Translations under genes and position numbers: made by a program | In this document: one piece after another, positions 1-9,980 of the stretch | Layout: each line of letters opens with the position of its first letter | Numbering within the stretch: position 1 is the first letter of the stretch | Source: Piscinibacter sp. | Lineage (GTDB): Bacteria; Pseudomonadota; Gammaproteobacteria; Burkholderiales; Burkholderiaceae_C | Length of the DNA stretch: 64,000 bases | Direction: 5' to 3' | Assembly: GCA_017983795.1 (NCBI GenBank) | Contig: JAGOAS010000008.1 | Coordinates: forward strand, 94,926-158,925 | The notes under the pieces: generated by a model | Databases searched by the model: none | Told to the model about the DNA's origin: nothing | Seen by the model: the letters and a program-made list of their open reading frames with translations, nothing else

Positions 1-984
1 GACGCGGCCATCGTGCTCGCCTCGCTGCTGCTGGCGAGCTACCTCTTCCTCAGCTTCTACCGCGTGATGGACGGCGGCCTGAAGGAGACGCGCCGCCACC
101 TGCGCGCGATGACCTCGGGCGACCTGACGACCTCGCCCTCGCCCTGGGGCCGCGACGAGGCCGCGCAGCTGATGATGGAGCTGCGCGCGATGCAGGATTC
201 GCTGCGCACCATGGTGCTGCGCGTGCGCCGCTCCAGCGGCGAGATCGTGCATTCGAGCAGCGAGATCGCCAGCGGCTCGATGGACCTCTCGGCGCGCACC
301 GAGCAGGCCGCGGCCAACCTGGAGGAATCGGCGGCGTCGATGGAAGAGATCTCCTCGACCGTCAGGCACAGCGCCGACCACAGCGCCGAGGCCTCGCGCG
401 TGGCCGAGCACAACGCGGCCCTCGCCGGCGAAGGCGGCCGCGTGATGGGCGAGGTGGTGCAGACCATGGGCAGCATCCGCGAATCGTCGAACCGCATCGC
501 CGAGATCATCGGCACCATCGACGGCATCGCCTTCCAGACCAACATCCTCGCGCTCAACGCCGCGGTGGAGGCGGCACGCGCCGGCGAGCAGGGGCGCGGC
601 TTCGCGGTGGTGGCCGGCGAGGTGCGTACGCTGGCGCAGCGCTCGGCGGCGGCGGCGCGCGAGATCAAGGAGCTCATCGGCCGCAGCGTCGGCCAGGTCG
701 AGGCCGGCGCCGGCATCGTGCAGCGCGCGGGCACGGCCATGGAGGAGATCGTCGGCGCCTCGCAGCGCGTCAACCAGCTGCTCGGCGAGATCGCCAACGG
801 CGCGCGCGAGCAGAGCCTGGGCGTCGCGCAGATCGGCGCCGCGGTGCAGGAGCTCGACCGCATGACGCAGCAGAACGCCGCGCTGGTCGAGCAGACCGCC
901 GCCGCCTCGTCGGCGATGAAGGACCAGGCGCAGGCGCTTGCCCACGAAGTCGACCGCTTCCGCCTGCCCGCCGCGGCGCAGTAA
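1..984 (+). CDS. Methyl-accepting chemotaxis protein, 5' end cut off by window edge
   Basis: The reading frame is open from base 1 to the TAA at 982-984, so the true start lies upstream. The visible part opens with the end of a hydrophobic segment ([14 protein letters not shown]), followed by a HAMP-like linker and a long coiled-coil signalling domain. The strongly conserved receptor tip that binds CheA/CheW is present ([20 protein letters not shown], bases about 523-580) and is followed by [21 protein letters not shown]. The product is an inner-membrane chemoreceptor; the ligand-binding part is outside the window, so its stimulus is unknown. It closely resembles the receptor at 6192-7790. 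The function call is secure; the ligand is not inferable. Confidence 0.95.
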   Translation, partial: DAAIVLASLLLASYLFLSFYRVMDGGLKETRRHLRAMTSGDLTTSPSPWGRDEAAQLMMELRAMQDSLRTMVLRVRRSSGEIVHSSSEIASGSMDLSARTEQAAANLEESAASMEEISSTVRHSADHSAEASRVAEHNAALAGEGGRVMGEVVQTMGSIRESSNRIAEIIGTIDGIAFQTNILALNAAVEAARAGEQGRGFAVVAGEVRTLAQRSAAAAREIKELIGRSVGQVEAGAGIVQRAGTAMEEIVGASQRVNQLLGEIANGAREQSLGVAQIGAAVQELDRMTQQNAALVEQTAAASSAMKDQAQALAHEVDRFRLPAAAQ

Positions 985-1008
985 TCGGCCTGCCACGAGC
1001 AGGGCTTT

Positions 1009-1023
1009 GGCTTGAGTCAAGCC
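1009..1023. promoter_or_regulatory. Perfect 15-base palindrome upstream of nrdJ
   Basis: GGCTTGA-G-TCAAGCC has two perfect 7-base arms around one base. It lies 24 bases after the chemoreceptor stop and 105 bases before nrdJ. It could be an operator for nrdJ or a weak hairpin. There is no T-run after it, so it is not a standard intrinsic terminator. No NrdR box or cobalamin riboswitch core is evident in the 144-base gap. Confidence 0.35.
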
Positions 1024-1128
1024 GGGCCGGTTCGGATCGGGCACCATGCGGGCTGTTATTTCATCCAGGTCAAGTGCAGGGCCGGGCCGTGAGGCTACCG
1101 TGCGCCCTCGCACCAGGAGACAGCCCCC

Positions 1129-4041
1129 ATGCAAGAAACCCGCAAGAGCGCCGACGCGCCGCACACGCAGCACAACCTGCCCGCCCAGCCGATCAGCGAG
1201 GAAGTGCTGGTCGAGAAATACGCCAAGGGCGGCGAACGTTCGATCACGGCGGTGCACGCGCGCGTGGCGCGAGCGCTCGCGCAGGCCGAGCCGGCCGAGC
1301 AGCGCAAGCAGTGGGAAGAGCGCTTCGCCGCCGCACTCGATGCCGGCTTCGTGCCGGCCGGGCGCATCCAGTCGGCCGCCGGCACCGATCTGTCGGCCAC
1401 GCTGATCAACTGCTTCGTGCAGCCGGTGGGCGATTCGATCGCGCAGGACGACGAAGGCCACCCCGGCATCTACACGGCGCTCACCGAAGCCGCCGAGACC
1501 ATGCGCCGCGGTGGCGGCGTGGGCTACGACTTCTCGCGCATCCGCCCGCGCGGTGCGTGGGTCGGCAGCACGCAGAGCAGCGCATCGGGCCCGGTGAGCT
1601 ACATGCGCGTATTCGACCGCAGCTGCGAGACGGTGGAGAGCGCCGGCGCGCGCCGCGGCGCGCAGATGGGCGTGCTGCGCTGCGACCACCCCGACGTGGA
1701 GGAGTTCATCCACGCCAAGGACGAGGGCGACCTCAAGAACTTCAACATCTCGGTGGGCGTGACCGACGCCTTCATGGAAGCGGTGCAGGGCGACGCCGAG
1801 TTCGAACTGGTGCACCGCGCCGAGCCCGGCATGGCGCAGAAGGCCGCCGGCGCCTACCAGAAGGCCGATGCGGGCGGCCATGGCCTGTGGGTCTATCGCA
1901 AGATCCGCGCACGTGATCTGTGGGACCAGATCATGCGCTCGACCTACGACCACGCCGAGCCGGGCGTGCTCTTCCTCGACCACATCAACCGCGACAACAA
2001 CCTGACGTACTGCGAGACCATCGCGAGTACGAACCCCTGCGCCGAACAGCCGCTGCCGCCCTACGGCTGCTGCTGCCTGGGCTCGATCGACCTGACGCGC
2101 TTCGTGCGCGACCCCTTCGAGCCCAACGCCGCATTCGACGACGCGGCCTTCGTCAAGGTCGCCAAGGTGGCGACGCGCATGCTCGACAACGTGCTCGACG
2201 TGACCGTCTGGCCGCTGCCGCAGCAGCAGCAGGAAGCGCGCAACAAGCGCCGCGTGGGCCTGGGCTTCACCGGCCTGGGCGACGCGCTGGTGATGCTCAA
2301 CCTGCGCTACGACACGCCCGAGGCGCGCGCGATGGCGCGCCGCATCAGCGAGACGATGCGCGATGCCGCCTATGAAGCCTCCAGCGAGCTGGCGCGCGAG
2401 CGCGGCTCCTTCCCGCTCTTCAATGCCGATCTCTACCTGAGCGGCAACACCTTCGCCTCGCGCCTGCCGCAGGCCGTGAAGGACCGCATCCGCGCCAACG
2501 GCCTGCGCAACTCGCACCTGCTGTCGATCGCGCCCACCGGCACCATCAGCCTGGCCTTCGCCGACAACGCCAGCAACGGCATCGAGCCCGCCTTCAGCTG
2601 GACCTACACGCGCAAGAAGCGCATGCCCGACGGCAGCTTCAAGGAATACGCGGTCGAGGATCACGCGTGGCGCCTGTACCGCCACCTCAAGGGCGAGAAG
2701 GCGCCGCTCACGGCCGCCTTCGTCACCGCGCTGGAGATGAGCGCGAAGGCGCACGAGGCTATGGTGGCGGCGGTCGCGCCCTGCATCGACACGGCGATCA
2801 GCAAGACCGTCAACGTGCCGGCCGACTACCCCTACGAGGACTTCCAGCACCTCTACCTCGACGCCTGGCAGTCGGGCCTCAAGGGCCTGGCCACCTACCG
2901 GCCGAACGCCGTGCTGGGCTCGGTGCTGAGCGTGGCGCCCACCGCGGCCGCGCCGCTGCAGATCGACGACAAGAACCGCCGCCTCGCGCTCGACCGCCTG
3001 CCCGCGCCGGTGCTGTCCTCGCTGCGCTGGCCGGGCCGCCCCGAGCTGCCCGGCGGCAACCCGGCCTGGACCTTCATGATCAACCACCCCTTCGGCAGCT
3101 TCGCGCTGTTCGTGGGGGAACTCGCACCGGAAGGCGGCGGCTCGCCCCAGCCTTTTGAAGTCTGGGTCAACGGTGCCGAGCAGCCGCGCGGCCTGGGCGC
3201 GATGGCCAAGACGCTGTCGATGGACCTGCGCGCCAACGACCCGGCCTGGCTGCAGCTCAAGCTCGATGCGCTGGCCACGGTGGCCGAGGAGCGCTCCTTC
3301 GAGATGGCCTTCCCGCCGCACGGCGAGAAGCGCCTCTTCCCCGGCGTGGTGGCGGCCACCGCAGCGGTGGTGCGCTGGCGCTGCGAGCAGCTGAAGGCGC
3401 TGCCGCGTCTGGGCAGCAAGGCGCCCACGCCGGTGATCGACGCGATGTTCAGCCGCGACGAGCCGCGCACCGGCCCCTCGGGCACGCTGGCCTGGTCGGT
3501 CGACGTGGAGAACCCCGCGACGGGCGAGAACTTCACCCTCACGCTCAAGGAGGTCACGCTGCCCAGCCACGACGGCGGCACGGTGACGCGGCCCTGCGCG
3601 GTCGGCTTCAGCGGCAACTACCCGCGTGCGATGGACGGGCTGGCGCGCATCCTCTCGCTGGACATGCGCGTCATCGACCCGGCCTGGATCGGCATGAAGC
3701 TGCGCAAGCTGCTCAACTACGCCGAGCCGCTCGGCCACTTCATGGCCTTCGTGCCGGGCCTGCCGCACGGCGAGCGCCGCCAGCAGGTGTGGCCCTCGAC
3801 GGTGGCGTATCTGGCGCGGCTGATCATCCACCGCTACGCGATGCTGGGCGTGCTCGACGAGCAGGGCTTCCCGCTGCGCGACATGGGCGTGCTCGAGTCG
3901 CCCAAGGCCGGTGGCAACGCGGTGACCACGCCGGCGCTGCAGGCCGGCTCGGTGTGCCCCGAGTGCGGCAACCCGACCGTGATCCACAAGGACGGCTGCG
4001 ACTTCTGCACCGCCTGCGGCTACGTGGGGCAGTGTGGGTGA
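1129..4041 (+). CDS. nrdJ: Adenosylcobalamin-dependent (class II) ribonucleoside-diphosphate reductase
   Basis: This 970-residue protein reduces ribonucleotides to deoxyribonucleotides using B12 rather than a stable radical subunit, so it needs no NrdB and works with or without oxygen. The family fingerprints are present: an active-site cysteine in NCFVQP (C95), GGGVGYDFS, and NPCAEQPLP (N302, C304, E306). The C-terminal third carries two related TSCPD-like segments (about 644-760 and 782-900). The last 30 residues form a Cys-rich ribbon (C943, C946, C957, C960, C963) fitting the redox tail that re-reduces the active site. The ATG has a GGAG about ten bases upstream. It appears monocistronic, with a strong hairpin right after the stop. 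Confidence 0.96.
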   Translation: MQETRKSADAPHTQHNLPAQPISEEVLVEKYAKGGERSITAVHARVARALAQAEPAEQRKQWEERFAAALDAGFVPAGRIQSAAGTDLSATLINCFVQPVGDSIAQDDEGHPGIYTALTEAAETMRRGGGVGYDFSRIRPRGAWVGSTQSSASGPVSYMRVFDRSCETVESAGARRGAQMGVLRCDHPDVEEFIHAKDEGDLKNFNISVGVTDAFMEAVQGDAEFELVHRAEPGMAQKAAGAYQKADAGGHGLWVYRKIRARDLWDQIMRSTYDHAEPGVLFLDHINRDNNLTYCETIASTNPCAEQPLPPYGCCCLGSIDLTRFVRDPFEPNAAFDDAAFVKVAKVATRMLDNVLDVTVWPLPQQQQEARNKRRVGLGFTGLGDALVMLNLRYDTPEARAMARRISETMRDAAYEASSELARERGSFPLFNADLYLSGNTFASRLPQAVKDRIRANGLRNSHLLSIAPTGTISLAFADNASNGIEPAFSWTYTRKKRMPDGSFKEYAVEDHAWRLYRHLKGEKAPLTAAFVTALEMSAKAHEAMVAAVAPCIDTAISKTVNVPADYPYEDFQHLYLDAWQSGLKGLATYRPNAVLGSVLSVAPTAAAPLQIDDKNRRLALDRLPAPVLSSLRWPGRPELPGGNPAWTFMINHPFGSFALFVGELAPEGGGSPQPFEVWVNGAEQPRGLGAMAKTLSMDLRANDPAWLQLKLDALATVAEERSFEMAFPPHGEKRLFPGVVAATAAVVRWRCEQLKALPRLGSKAPTPVIDAMFSRDEPRTGPSGTLAWSVDVENPATGENFTLTLKEVTLPSHDGGTVTRPCAVGFSGNYPRAMDGLARILSLDMRVIDPAWIGMKLRKLLNYAEPLGHFMAFVPGLPHGERRQQVWPSTVAYLARLIIHRYAMLGVLDEQGFPLRDMGVLESPKAGGNAVTTPALQAGSVCPECGNPTVIHKDGCDFCTACGYVGQCG

Positions 4042-4048
4042 GGCCGGA

Positions 4049-4078
4049 CGTGGATCAGTGCCTGCGCACTGATCCACG
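4049..4078. terminator. Perfect 13-bp stem-loop after nrdJ
   Basis: CGTGGATCAGTGC, loop CTGC, then GCACTGATCCACG. The stem begins eight bases after the nrdJ stop. No T-tract follows, so it may be a transcript-stabilising or Rho-assisted 3' end rather than a classic intrinsic terminator. The rest of the gap up to the pirin start at 4253 holds nothing else that I recognise. Confidence 0.5.
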
Positions 4079-4252
4079 CCTGCCGAACCGCCCGAGCTCT
4101 GCGAGGGCGTGGAGGAGCAGCGCGCGCCCCCGCCCCCTTCTGAACCTTGCAACGCTGCGTTCAACCCGTGGGGGCTTAGTCCTCGGGCCTGAGCCCCCAC
4201 CATAGCGCTCATGCGGGCAGCCATCGCTGCCGCTACACGACAGGAGCGCATC

Positions 4253-5128
4253 ATGAAGAAGGTTCTCGCCACGCGCAGCGCGCCGGGCCGCCACTGGGTC
4301 GGCAACGGTTTTCCGGTGCACGGCATGTTCGACTACGGCGCCGGCGCGGCCGAGCGCAGCCCCTTCCTGCTTCTCGACTACGCCGCGCCGACGCGCTTCG
4401 AGCCGACGAGCACGCGGCGCGGCGTCGGCCAGCATCCGCACCGCGGCTTCGAGACCGTGACCATCGTCTACGACGGCGAGGTCGAGCACCGCGATTCCAC
4501 CGGCCAGGGTGGCGTGATCGGCCCCGGCGACGTGCAATGGATGACGGCCGGCGCCGGCATCCTGCACGAGGAGTTCCACTCGGCGGACTACGCCCGGCGC
4601 GGCGGCCCGTTCGAGATGGTGCAGCTGTGGGTCAACCTGCCGGCCAAGGACAAGATGACGCCGCCCGGCTACCAGGCGATCCTGAACGGCGACATCCCGG
4701 TGCGGGCGCTGAACGATGCCGCCGGTGAAGCCGCTGGCCAGGTGCGCGTGATCGCGGGCGAGTTCGACGGTGCTCGCGGCCCGGCGCACACCTTCACGCC
4801 GCTCAACGTGTGGGACGTGCGCGTGAAGGCCGGCAAATCGGTGTCGCTGGCGCAGCCCGAGGGCTGGACCAGCCTGCTGGTGGTGCTCGACGGCACGGTG
4901 CAGCTCAACGGCGAGACCGTGCTGCGCGCCGCGCAGATGGCCACGCTGTCGGCGCAGGGGCGCGAGATCGCCATCGAGGCCAGCGGCGACGCCAAGCTGC
5001 TGCTGCTGGCCGGCGAGCCGATCGCCGAGCCGGTGGTCGGCTACGGCCCGTTCGTGATGACGAGCGAAGCCGAGATCGCGCAGGCCGTAGCCGACTTCAA
5101 CAGCGGCAAGTTCGGCCGCATGCAGTGA
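4253..5128 (+). CDS. Pirin family protein (bicupin metalloprotein)
   Basis: A 291-residue bicupin of the usual pirin length. The N-terminal cupin carries the iron-binding set seen in pirins: HPHRGFET (H61, H63) and LHEEF (H105, E107). Bacterial pirins have been described as iron-dependent quercetinases or as regulators that bind metabolic enzymes; the substrate here cannot be told from sequence. The chosen ATG has AGGAG six bases upstream; an in-frame ATG at 4211 lacks such a site. It converges on a second pirin gene with only 17 bases between stops. Confidence 0.93.
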   Translation: MKKVLATRSAPGRHWVGNGFPVHGMFDYGAGAAERSPFLLLDYAAPTRFEPTSTRRGVGQHPHRGFETVTIVYDGEVEHRDSTGQGGVIGPGDVQWMTAGAGILHEEFHSADYARRGGPFEMVQLWVNLPAKDKMTPPGYQAILNGDIPVRALNDAAGEAAGQVRVIAGEFDGARGPAHTFTPLNVWDVRVKAGKSVSLAQPEGWTSLLVVLDGTVQLNGETVLRAAQMATLSAQGREIAIEASGDAKLLLLAGEPIAEPVVGYGPFVMTSEAEIAQAVADFNSGKFGRMQ

Positions 5129-5145
5129 CGCGTCGCGGGCTGCGC

Positions 5146-6042
5146 TCAGCGGCCCGCCTTGAGCCGCAGGCCCGCGAGCGGCGGCGCCAGCAGGCGCGCC
5201 GAGCCGGCACCCGCCACCGCGCCGAAGCGCGCGCTGCCGCTGTTCCAGTCGGCCAGCGCCTGCTCGATCTCGGCCTGCGTGCGCGCGACGAAGTTCCACC
5301 ACAGCAGCGGCGGCGGGTCGAAAGGTTCGCCGCCGAGCAGCAGCAGCTGGCTGTCGGCGGCCAACTGCATCGCCACGCTGCTGCGACCGCGGCCGAGATC
5401 GAGCAGCGTGCCGGGCTGCAACGCCTCGCCTGCCACCGTGGCGCTGCCGCGCAGCACCAGCACGGCATGCTCGAAGTCGCTCGCCAGCGGCAGCGTGGTC
5501 TGCGCCTCGCGGTGCGTGGCCAGGTCGAGGCCGACGAGCGGCGTGAACACCTCTACCTTCGAGCGCTCGCCGAGCACCTCGCCGACCAGCAGCGTGATGG
5601 TCACGCCGTCGCGTTCGATCACAGGCAGCTCAGGGTAGTGCTGGAAGGCCGGCGCGCGATCGCGCTCGGCATCCGGCAGCGCGATCCACATCTGCGCGGC
5701 GTGCAGCGCGCCGCCGTCGCCCACCTGGTCTTCGCTGTGCACGATGCCGCGCCCGGCCGTCATCAGGTTGACCTGGCCGGCGCGGATGAGCTGCTCGCTG
5801 CCCAGCGAATCACGGTGCATCAGCTCGCCTTCGATCATCCAGGTGAAGGTCTGCAGCCCGATGTGCGGATGCGGCCCCACATGCATGCCCTGGCCGGGAG
5901 CGAAGCGCGCCGGGCCGGCATGGTCGAGGAAGCACCAGGCGCCGACGCTGCGCAGCGCGCGGCTGGGCACGGCGCGGCGCAGGACGATGCCGCCGACCTC
6001 CGAGGGCCGGGCTTCGATGCGGCGTGGGGCGGGCGGATTCAT
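5146..6042 (-). CDS. Pirin family protein, second paralogue
   Basis: A 298-residue pirin-type bicupin. The metal-ligand motif is kept in a diverged form: GPHPHIGLQTF for the HxH pair and IVHSED for the H/E pair. The start is the ATG at 6042 because GGAGGA sits eight bases upstream; an in-frame alternative farther upstream has no ribosome-binding site. The sequence differs markedly from the neighbour at 4253-5128 (for example the N-terminal NPPAPRRIEARPSEVGG), so this is an old duplication or independent acquisition rather than a recent tandem copy. It is transcribed divergently from the chemoreceptor at 6192. Confidence 0.92.
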   Translation of the reverse strand: MNPPAPRRIEARPSEVGGIVLRRAVPSRALRSVGAWCFLDHAGPARFAPGQGMHVGPHPHIGLQTFTWMIEGELMHRDSLGSEQLIRAGQVNLMTAGRGIVHSEDQVGDGGALHAAQMWIALPDAERDRAPAFQHYPELPVIERDGVTITLLVGEVLGERSKVEVFTPLVGLDLATHREAQTTLPLASDFEHAVLVLRGSATVAGEALQPGTLLDLGRGRSSVAMQLAADSQLLLLGGEPFDPPPLLWWNFVARTQAEIEQALADWNSGSARFGAVAGAGSARLLAPPLAGLRLKAGR

Positions 6043-6124
6043 CGGCGTCCTCCGGTCGGTCGACGCCCGGATCGTAGGTTTGATCACGGTGCGCTGCTCA
6101 CATATCGCTCAAGTCGCGCGAATA

Positions 6125-6148
6125 AGTGACGAAAGTGATGCTGTCACT
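6125..6148. promoter_or_regulatory. Inverted repeat in the pirin/chemoreceptor divergent region
   Basis: AGTGAC at 6125-6130 and GTCACT at 6143-6148 form 6-base arms with a 12-base spacer, about 44 bases before the chemoreceptor GTG. The position suits a dyad operator. I looked for a sigma-28 flagellar-type promoter (TAAAG-N-GCCGATAA) and found no convincing match. Confidence 0.25.
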
Positions 6149-6191
6149 CATTTGTCGTGCGTGGCATGTCCCCTGGCAACGAGGAGCCGAC

Positions 6192-7790
6192 GTGAGCAGA
6201 CCGACCATGACCGTCCGAGGGAAGCTGACCCTCGCCTTTGGCGGCCTGGCCGCCCTCATCGTGCTGGTCTCCGGCATTGCCGTGAAATCCCTGGCCGACG
6301 CCAATGTGCGCTTCGCCGACTTCGTCAACGGCATCAATGCGCGCCAGCTGCTGTCCTACGAAGTGCGCACGGCGGTGGCACGCCGCGCGATCGCTGCGCG
6401 TGACCTGGTCAACGCGGCGACGGCGCAGGACAGGGAGGCCATCAAGGCGGAAGTCACGAAGGCGCACGAGGACGTCCAGAAGCGCATGGAACGGCTGACG
6501 CAGATGGTCGCCGACCCGTCCGTGCCGGAGGAAGCGCGTCGCATGGTGACCCGGATGAAAGACGTCGAGAGCCGCTACGCGCCTGTCGCGCTGGGCATCA
6601 TGCAGCTTGCGCTGGACGGCAAGCGCGACGAGGCCATCGCGCGCATGAACGCGGAGTGCCGGCCGCTGCTGGTGGCATTGAACAGCGCCGCCCGCGACTA
6701 TCGCGATTTCACGGTGGCGCGTTCGGCGGCACTCGTCACGCGCGCTGCCGACGACTATGCCTTTCAACGCAGCCTGCTGATCGGTGCCTGCCTGCTGGCC
6801 TTCGCCGCCGCGGGCATCGCCGGCGTGCTGATCGTGCGCAGCCTGACCCGCGCGCTCGGCGCCGAACCGGACCGGCTCGGCGACATCGCCGGACGCGTTG
6901 CCGCGGGCGATCTCGAGCCGGTGGCCGACGCCTCGAACGCGGCCACGGGCAGCGTGCTGCGCTCGCTGGGCGACATGCAGCGCAGCCTCGCCGCCATCGT
7001 CACGCGGGTGCGCAGCAGCAGCGACAGCATCGCCACCGGCACGGCGCAGATCGCCTCCGGCAATGCCGACCTCAGCCAGCGCACCGAGGAGCAGGCCAGC
7101 AACCTGCAGCAGACGGCCGCGTCCATGGAGCAGCTCTCCGGCACGGTCAAGACGAGCGCGGAAACGGCGCGCGAGGCCAACCGGCTGGCGGCGGACGCAG
7201 CATCCGCCGCCGAGCAAGGCGGGCAGAGGGTGGGTCAGGTGGTGAGCACCATGCGCGACATCTCGAGCTCCTCGCAGAGGATCTCCGACATCATCGGCGT
7301 GATCGACGGCATCGCCTTCCAGACCAATATCCTGGCGCTCAACGCCGCGGTGGAAGCCGCGCGAGCCGGCGAGCAGGGGCGCGGCTTCGCGGTGGTGGCC
7401 GGCGAGGTGCGCACGCTTGCCCAGCGCAGCGCCGAGGCCGCCCGGGAGATCAAGGGGCTCATCGACACCAGTGTCGAGAAGGTCGAGGTCGGCGCCAGGC
7501 AGGTCGACGAGGCGGGCACGTCGATGAACGAGATCGTCGCCCAGGTCCGGCGCGTGAGCCACATGATCAGCGAACTGGCCAACGCATCGACCGAGCAGTC
7601 GCAGGGCATCAACCAGGTCGGCGATGCGGTGCAGCAGCTGGATCAGGTGACCCAGCAGAACGCCGCCCTGGTGGAGGAAACCGCCGCCGCGGCCGAGAGT
7701 CTGCGCAACCAGGCGACGCACCTGGCCGAGGCCATGAGCGTGTTCAAGCTGGACGGCTCGGCGCCGTCGCCCGCGCGCCTCAGCGCGTGA
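6192..7790 (+). CDS. Methyl-accepting chemotaxis protein
   Basis: A 532-residue chemoreceptor with the full standard layout: transmembrane segment 1 (about 12-33), a periplasmic helical domain of about 160 residues that looks like a four-helix bundle, transmembrane segment 2 (about 193-216), a HAMP linker, and a cytoplasmic signalling domain with the conserved tip [20 protein letters not shown] (from about residue 373). The start is set at GTG 6192 because GAGGAG lies five bases upstream; an ATG at 6207 is possible. The C-terminus shows no obvious NWETF-type pentapeptide for tethering CheR/CheB. It overlaps the convergent LysE-family gene by 11 bases. Confidence 0.95.
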   Translation: MSRPTMTVRGKLTLAFGGLAALIVLVSGIAVKSLADANVRFADFVNGINARQLLSYEVRTAVARRAIAARDLVNAATAQDREAIKAEVTKAHEDVQKRMERLTQMVADPSVPEEARRMVTRMKDVESRYAPVALGIMQLALDGKRDEAIARMNAECRPLLVALNSAARDYRDFTVARSAALVTRAADDYAFQRSLLIGACLLAFAAAGIAGVLIVRSLTRALGAEPDRLGDIAGRVAAGDLEPVADASNAATGSVLRSLGDMQRSLAAIVTRVRSSSDSIATGTAQIASGNADLSQRTEEQASNLQQTAASMEQLSGTVKTSAETAREANRLAADAASAAEQGGQRVGQVVSTMRDISSSSQRISDIIGVIDGIAFQTNILALNAAVEAARAGEQGRGFAVVAGEVRTLAQRSAEAAREIKGLIDTSVEKVEVGARQVDEAGTSMNEIVAQVRRVSHMISELANASTEQSQGINQVGDAVQQLDQVTQQNAALVEETAAAAESLRNQATHLAEAMSVFKLDGSAPSPARLSA

Positions 7791-8409
7791 CGATCAGCCG
7801 CAGCCCGAGCCCGACGAAGATCGTGCCGGCGATGCGGTCGAGCCAGAGGCCGGCGCGCGGCCGGCGGTTCAGCCACTGGCCGATCGCGCCGGCGAACCAG
7901 CCGAGCGCTCCGAACAGCACGGCCGCCTGCGCCGTGAAGGTGAGGCCCAGCGCCGCCATCTGCCAGCCCACGTCGCCGCGCGCGGCGACCACGAACTGCG
8001 GCAGGAACGACAGGAAGAACAGCACCACCTTCGGGTTGATCGCGTTGGCGAATACGCCGCGCCAGAACAGGCCGACCATCGAAGGCGCCGCAACTTCGCC
8101 GGCCTCGCCGACGCGCGTGGCGCCGCTGCTGCGCAGCGCCTGCACGCCCAGCCACACGAGGTAGAGCCCGCCGACCATCTTCAGCAGCGTGAAGGCGAGC
8201 GGCGAGGCGGCGACGAGAGCGCTGACGCCGATCACCGCCAGCGCCGTATGGCTCAGGCAGCCGAGCGCGCAGCCCAGGCCGAAGGCGACGCCGTAACGGC
8301 GCCCCTTGGAGATGCCCACGCCCAGCACCATCAGGTTGTCGGGCCCGGGCGACGCCGTGATGAGCACGGCGGCGAGCAGGAAGCCGAGGAACTGGTCGGG
8401 GCTGAGCAT
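7780..8409 (-). CDS. LysE/RhtB family amino-acid exporter
   Basis: A 209-residue inner-membrane protein with the usual length and about six hydrophobic segments of the LysE/RhtB group. The N-terminus carries the diagnostic [18 protein letters not shown] stretch, in which the PGP motif follows the first membrane helix. Family members export basic or neutral amino acids or related metabolites; the substrate here is not predictable. It stands alone between convergent and same-strand neighbours, 48 bases downstream of pldA on the same strand, so read-through from pldA is possible. Confidence 0.92.
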   Translation of the reverse strand: MLSPDQFLGFLLAAVLITASPGPDNLMVLGVGISKGRRYGVAFGLGCALGCLSHTALAVIGVSALVAASPLAFTLLKMVGGLYLVWLGVQALRSSGATRVGEAGEVAAPSMVGLFWRGVFANAINPKVVLFFLSFLPQFVVAARGDVGWQMAALGLTFTAQAAVLFGALGWFAGAIGQWLNRRPRAGLWLDRIAGTIFVGLGLRLIVTR

Positions 8410-8457
8410 GGCGCGGATGATAGGTGCGGCGCGCGCCGGCCAGCGCCGGGGGCTCCA

Positions 8458-9504
8458 TCACCGCCAGCCGGCGATCGTGATGCCGAGGCCGGCCTTGGTC
8501 TGGCGCAGGTTGTAGTCGATCAGGCTCTCGCCGTAGCCGCTGAACAGCTGCAGCTGGCCGTGCAGCGCGCCGGCCAGCGGGAACACATAGTCCACCTGCG
8601 CCGAGCCGCGCGAGCGGCTGCCGCTGCGCATCGAGTGGCGCAGCTGCAGCGACAGCGCGTGCTCGCCCCAGTAGCGCGCCATGCGCAGCTCGATCCGGCC
8701 GACGTGGTCGGAGATGTCGGGGTTGTCGTCGTCCTCGGGCGCCTCGGTGATGCGCTTCCAGGCGCGCAGCTCGGCCACCCAGTCGTCGCGTTCCAGCGCG
8801 ACGCCGCCGATCAGGCGGTTCCAGCTGCGCGACAGCGGCAGCGCGCGGCCGTTCGACTGGTGGTTCAGCGACAGCGAGGCCATGCGCAGCTTCCAGCCCG
8901 GCAGATCGAGATCGAGCGGCGCCACCAGCATCAGCTCGGGCTCGTAGTTGGTCTCGCGGAAGGGGCGCGAGTCGGCGCCGTTGTAGACCTGCCAGCGCGA
9001 CGACTGCGTGTAGCCGCCCCACAGGCTGAGCGGCATGCCGGCGAGCGAATGCGCGAACTTGGTCTTCAGGCTGATCTGGTACTTGGCCTCGACCGACTTG
9101 AGCACCAGCGGCGTGTCCACGCCGTGCTGCGGCGAGGGCGAGGCGGGGTCGCGGTTGACGCGGTCGGTCCAGGTGCCCGGCAGCAGGTAGACCGGCTTGT
9201 AGGCGCGCGGCGCGAACAGCGGCGGGCGCTGGCCGTCGAGATCCCAGCGCGGGCCGAGCTTGGAGTCGTCGTCGGCAGCGGCTGCCGCCACGGCGTGCGA
9301 CGCGGCCGCCGGCGCGACCGGTGCCATCGGGTCGGCGGTCGCGGGCATGGGTTCGGCGCGGCCGTGCAGGCGGTCGTAGCAGGCCAGGCGCGCGGCCGGG
9401 TCGGCCATCGCGACGCAGTCGGCCGCGCTCGGCTGGGCCTGGGCGAATGCGGACAGCAGGCACGACACGAGCAGCAGCACGCTGCGGCGGACACGTGAAG
9501 ACAT
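8458..9504 (-). CDS. pldA: Outer-membrane phospholipase A
   Basis: A 348-residue exported protein with a signal peptide ending near AFAQA. A short mature N-terminal segment (ADCVAMADPAARLACYDRL) common in betaproteobacterial versions is followed by a 12-stranded-barrel-like domain. The catalytic residues align with E. coli PldA: NHQSNG gives H215 and S217, and SRSWNR gives N229, with the same 12-residue spacing as S144/N156. It hydrolyses phospholipids that reach the outer leaflet of the outer membrane, usually as a calcium-dependent dimer. Compared with E. coli PldA it has about 60 extra residues near the N-terminus. Confidence 0.94.
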   Translation of the reverse strand: MSSRVRRSVLLLVSCLLSAFAQAQPSAADCVAMADPAARLACYDRLHGRAEPMPATADPMAPVAPAAASHAVAAAAADDDSKLGPRWDLDGQRPPLFAPRAYKPVYLLPGTWTDRVNRDPASPSPQHGVDTPLVLKSVEAKYQISLKTKFAHSLAGMPLSLWGGYTQSSRWQVYNGADSRPFRETNYEPELMLVAPLDLDLPGWKLRMASLSLNHQSNGRALPLSRSWNRLIGGVALERDDWVAELRAWKRITEAPEDDDNPDISDHVGRIELRMARYWGEHALSLQLRHSMRSGSRSRGSAQVDYVFPLAGALHGQLQLFSGYGESLIDYNLRQTKAGLGITIAGWR

Positions 9505-9584
9505 CGGAGGCGATCTCCCTGCGCGAAGGGCGCGCTTGGCGCGAAGCCCGCAGTATCGGGCACACGCCGGGCCACAATCGCCGC

Positions 9585-9980
9585 ATGTCAGCGCCGCCGC
9601 CCCCGCACCGTCCGTTCTGGCAACGCGCCAGCTGGACGGCCGCCGGGCTGGCCAGCCTCGTGCTCGGCGTGCTCGGCATCTTCCTGCCGCTGCTGCCCAC
9701 CACGCCCTTCGTGCTGCTGGCGGCGTTCTGCTTCTCGCGCGGCAGCGAGCGCTTCGAGACCTGGCTGCTCACGCACCCGCGCTTCGGGCCCATGGTGGCC
9801 GACTGGCGCGCGCGCCGCGCCGTGCCGCGCCGCGCCAAGCAGCTCGCCTGGGCCACGATGACGTTGGGCAGCGTCTGGGCCGGCTGGGTGATGCCCGCGC
9901 CCTGGCGCTGGTTGCCGGCCCTCGTCTGCATCGCCGTGGCGGCCTGGCTGTGGCAACTTCCGGATGCCGACCCCCGATGA
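9585..9980 (+). CDS. YbaN-family (DUF454) small inner-membrane protein
   Basis: A 131-residue protein with two or three membrane segments. The motif GVLGIFLPLLPTTPFVLLAAFCFSRGS is the hallmark of the YbaN/DUF454 family, and the length is typical. Function of the family is not established. The ATG at 9585 is taken because conserved sequence begins soon after it; there is no strong ribosome-binding site. Its stop overlaps the start of the downstream cation exporter (ATGA at 9977-9980), so the two are translationally coupled. Confidence 0.88.
   Translation: MSAPPPPHRPFWQRASWTAAGLASLVLGVLGIFLPLLPTTPFVLLAAFCFSRGSERFETWLLTHPRFGPMVADWRARRAVPRRAKQLAWATMTLGSVWAGWVMPAPWRWLPALVCIAVAAWLWQLPDADPR

Noticed and set aside
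985-1128. Cobalamin riboswitch before nrdJ
   Set aside because: No conserved B12 box or long multi-helix leader; the gap is only 144 bases.
4049-4078. Reading the nrdJ-downstream stem-loop as part of a CRISPR or repeat array
   Set aside because: Only one copy is seen; there are no regularly spaced repeats or cas genes in the window.
6099-6125. Sigma-28 flagellar promoter before the chemoreceptor
   Set aside because: GCGAATAA resembles the -10, but no matching -35 occurs at the right spacing.
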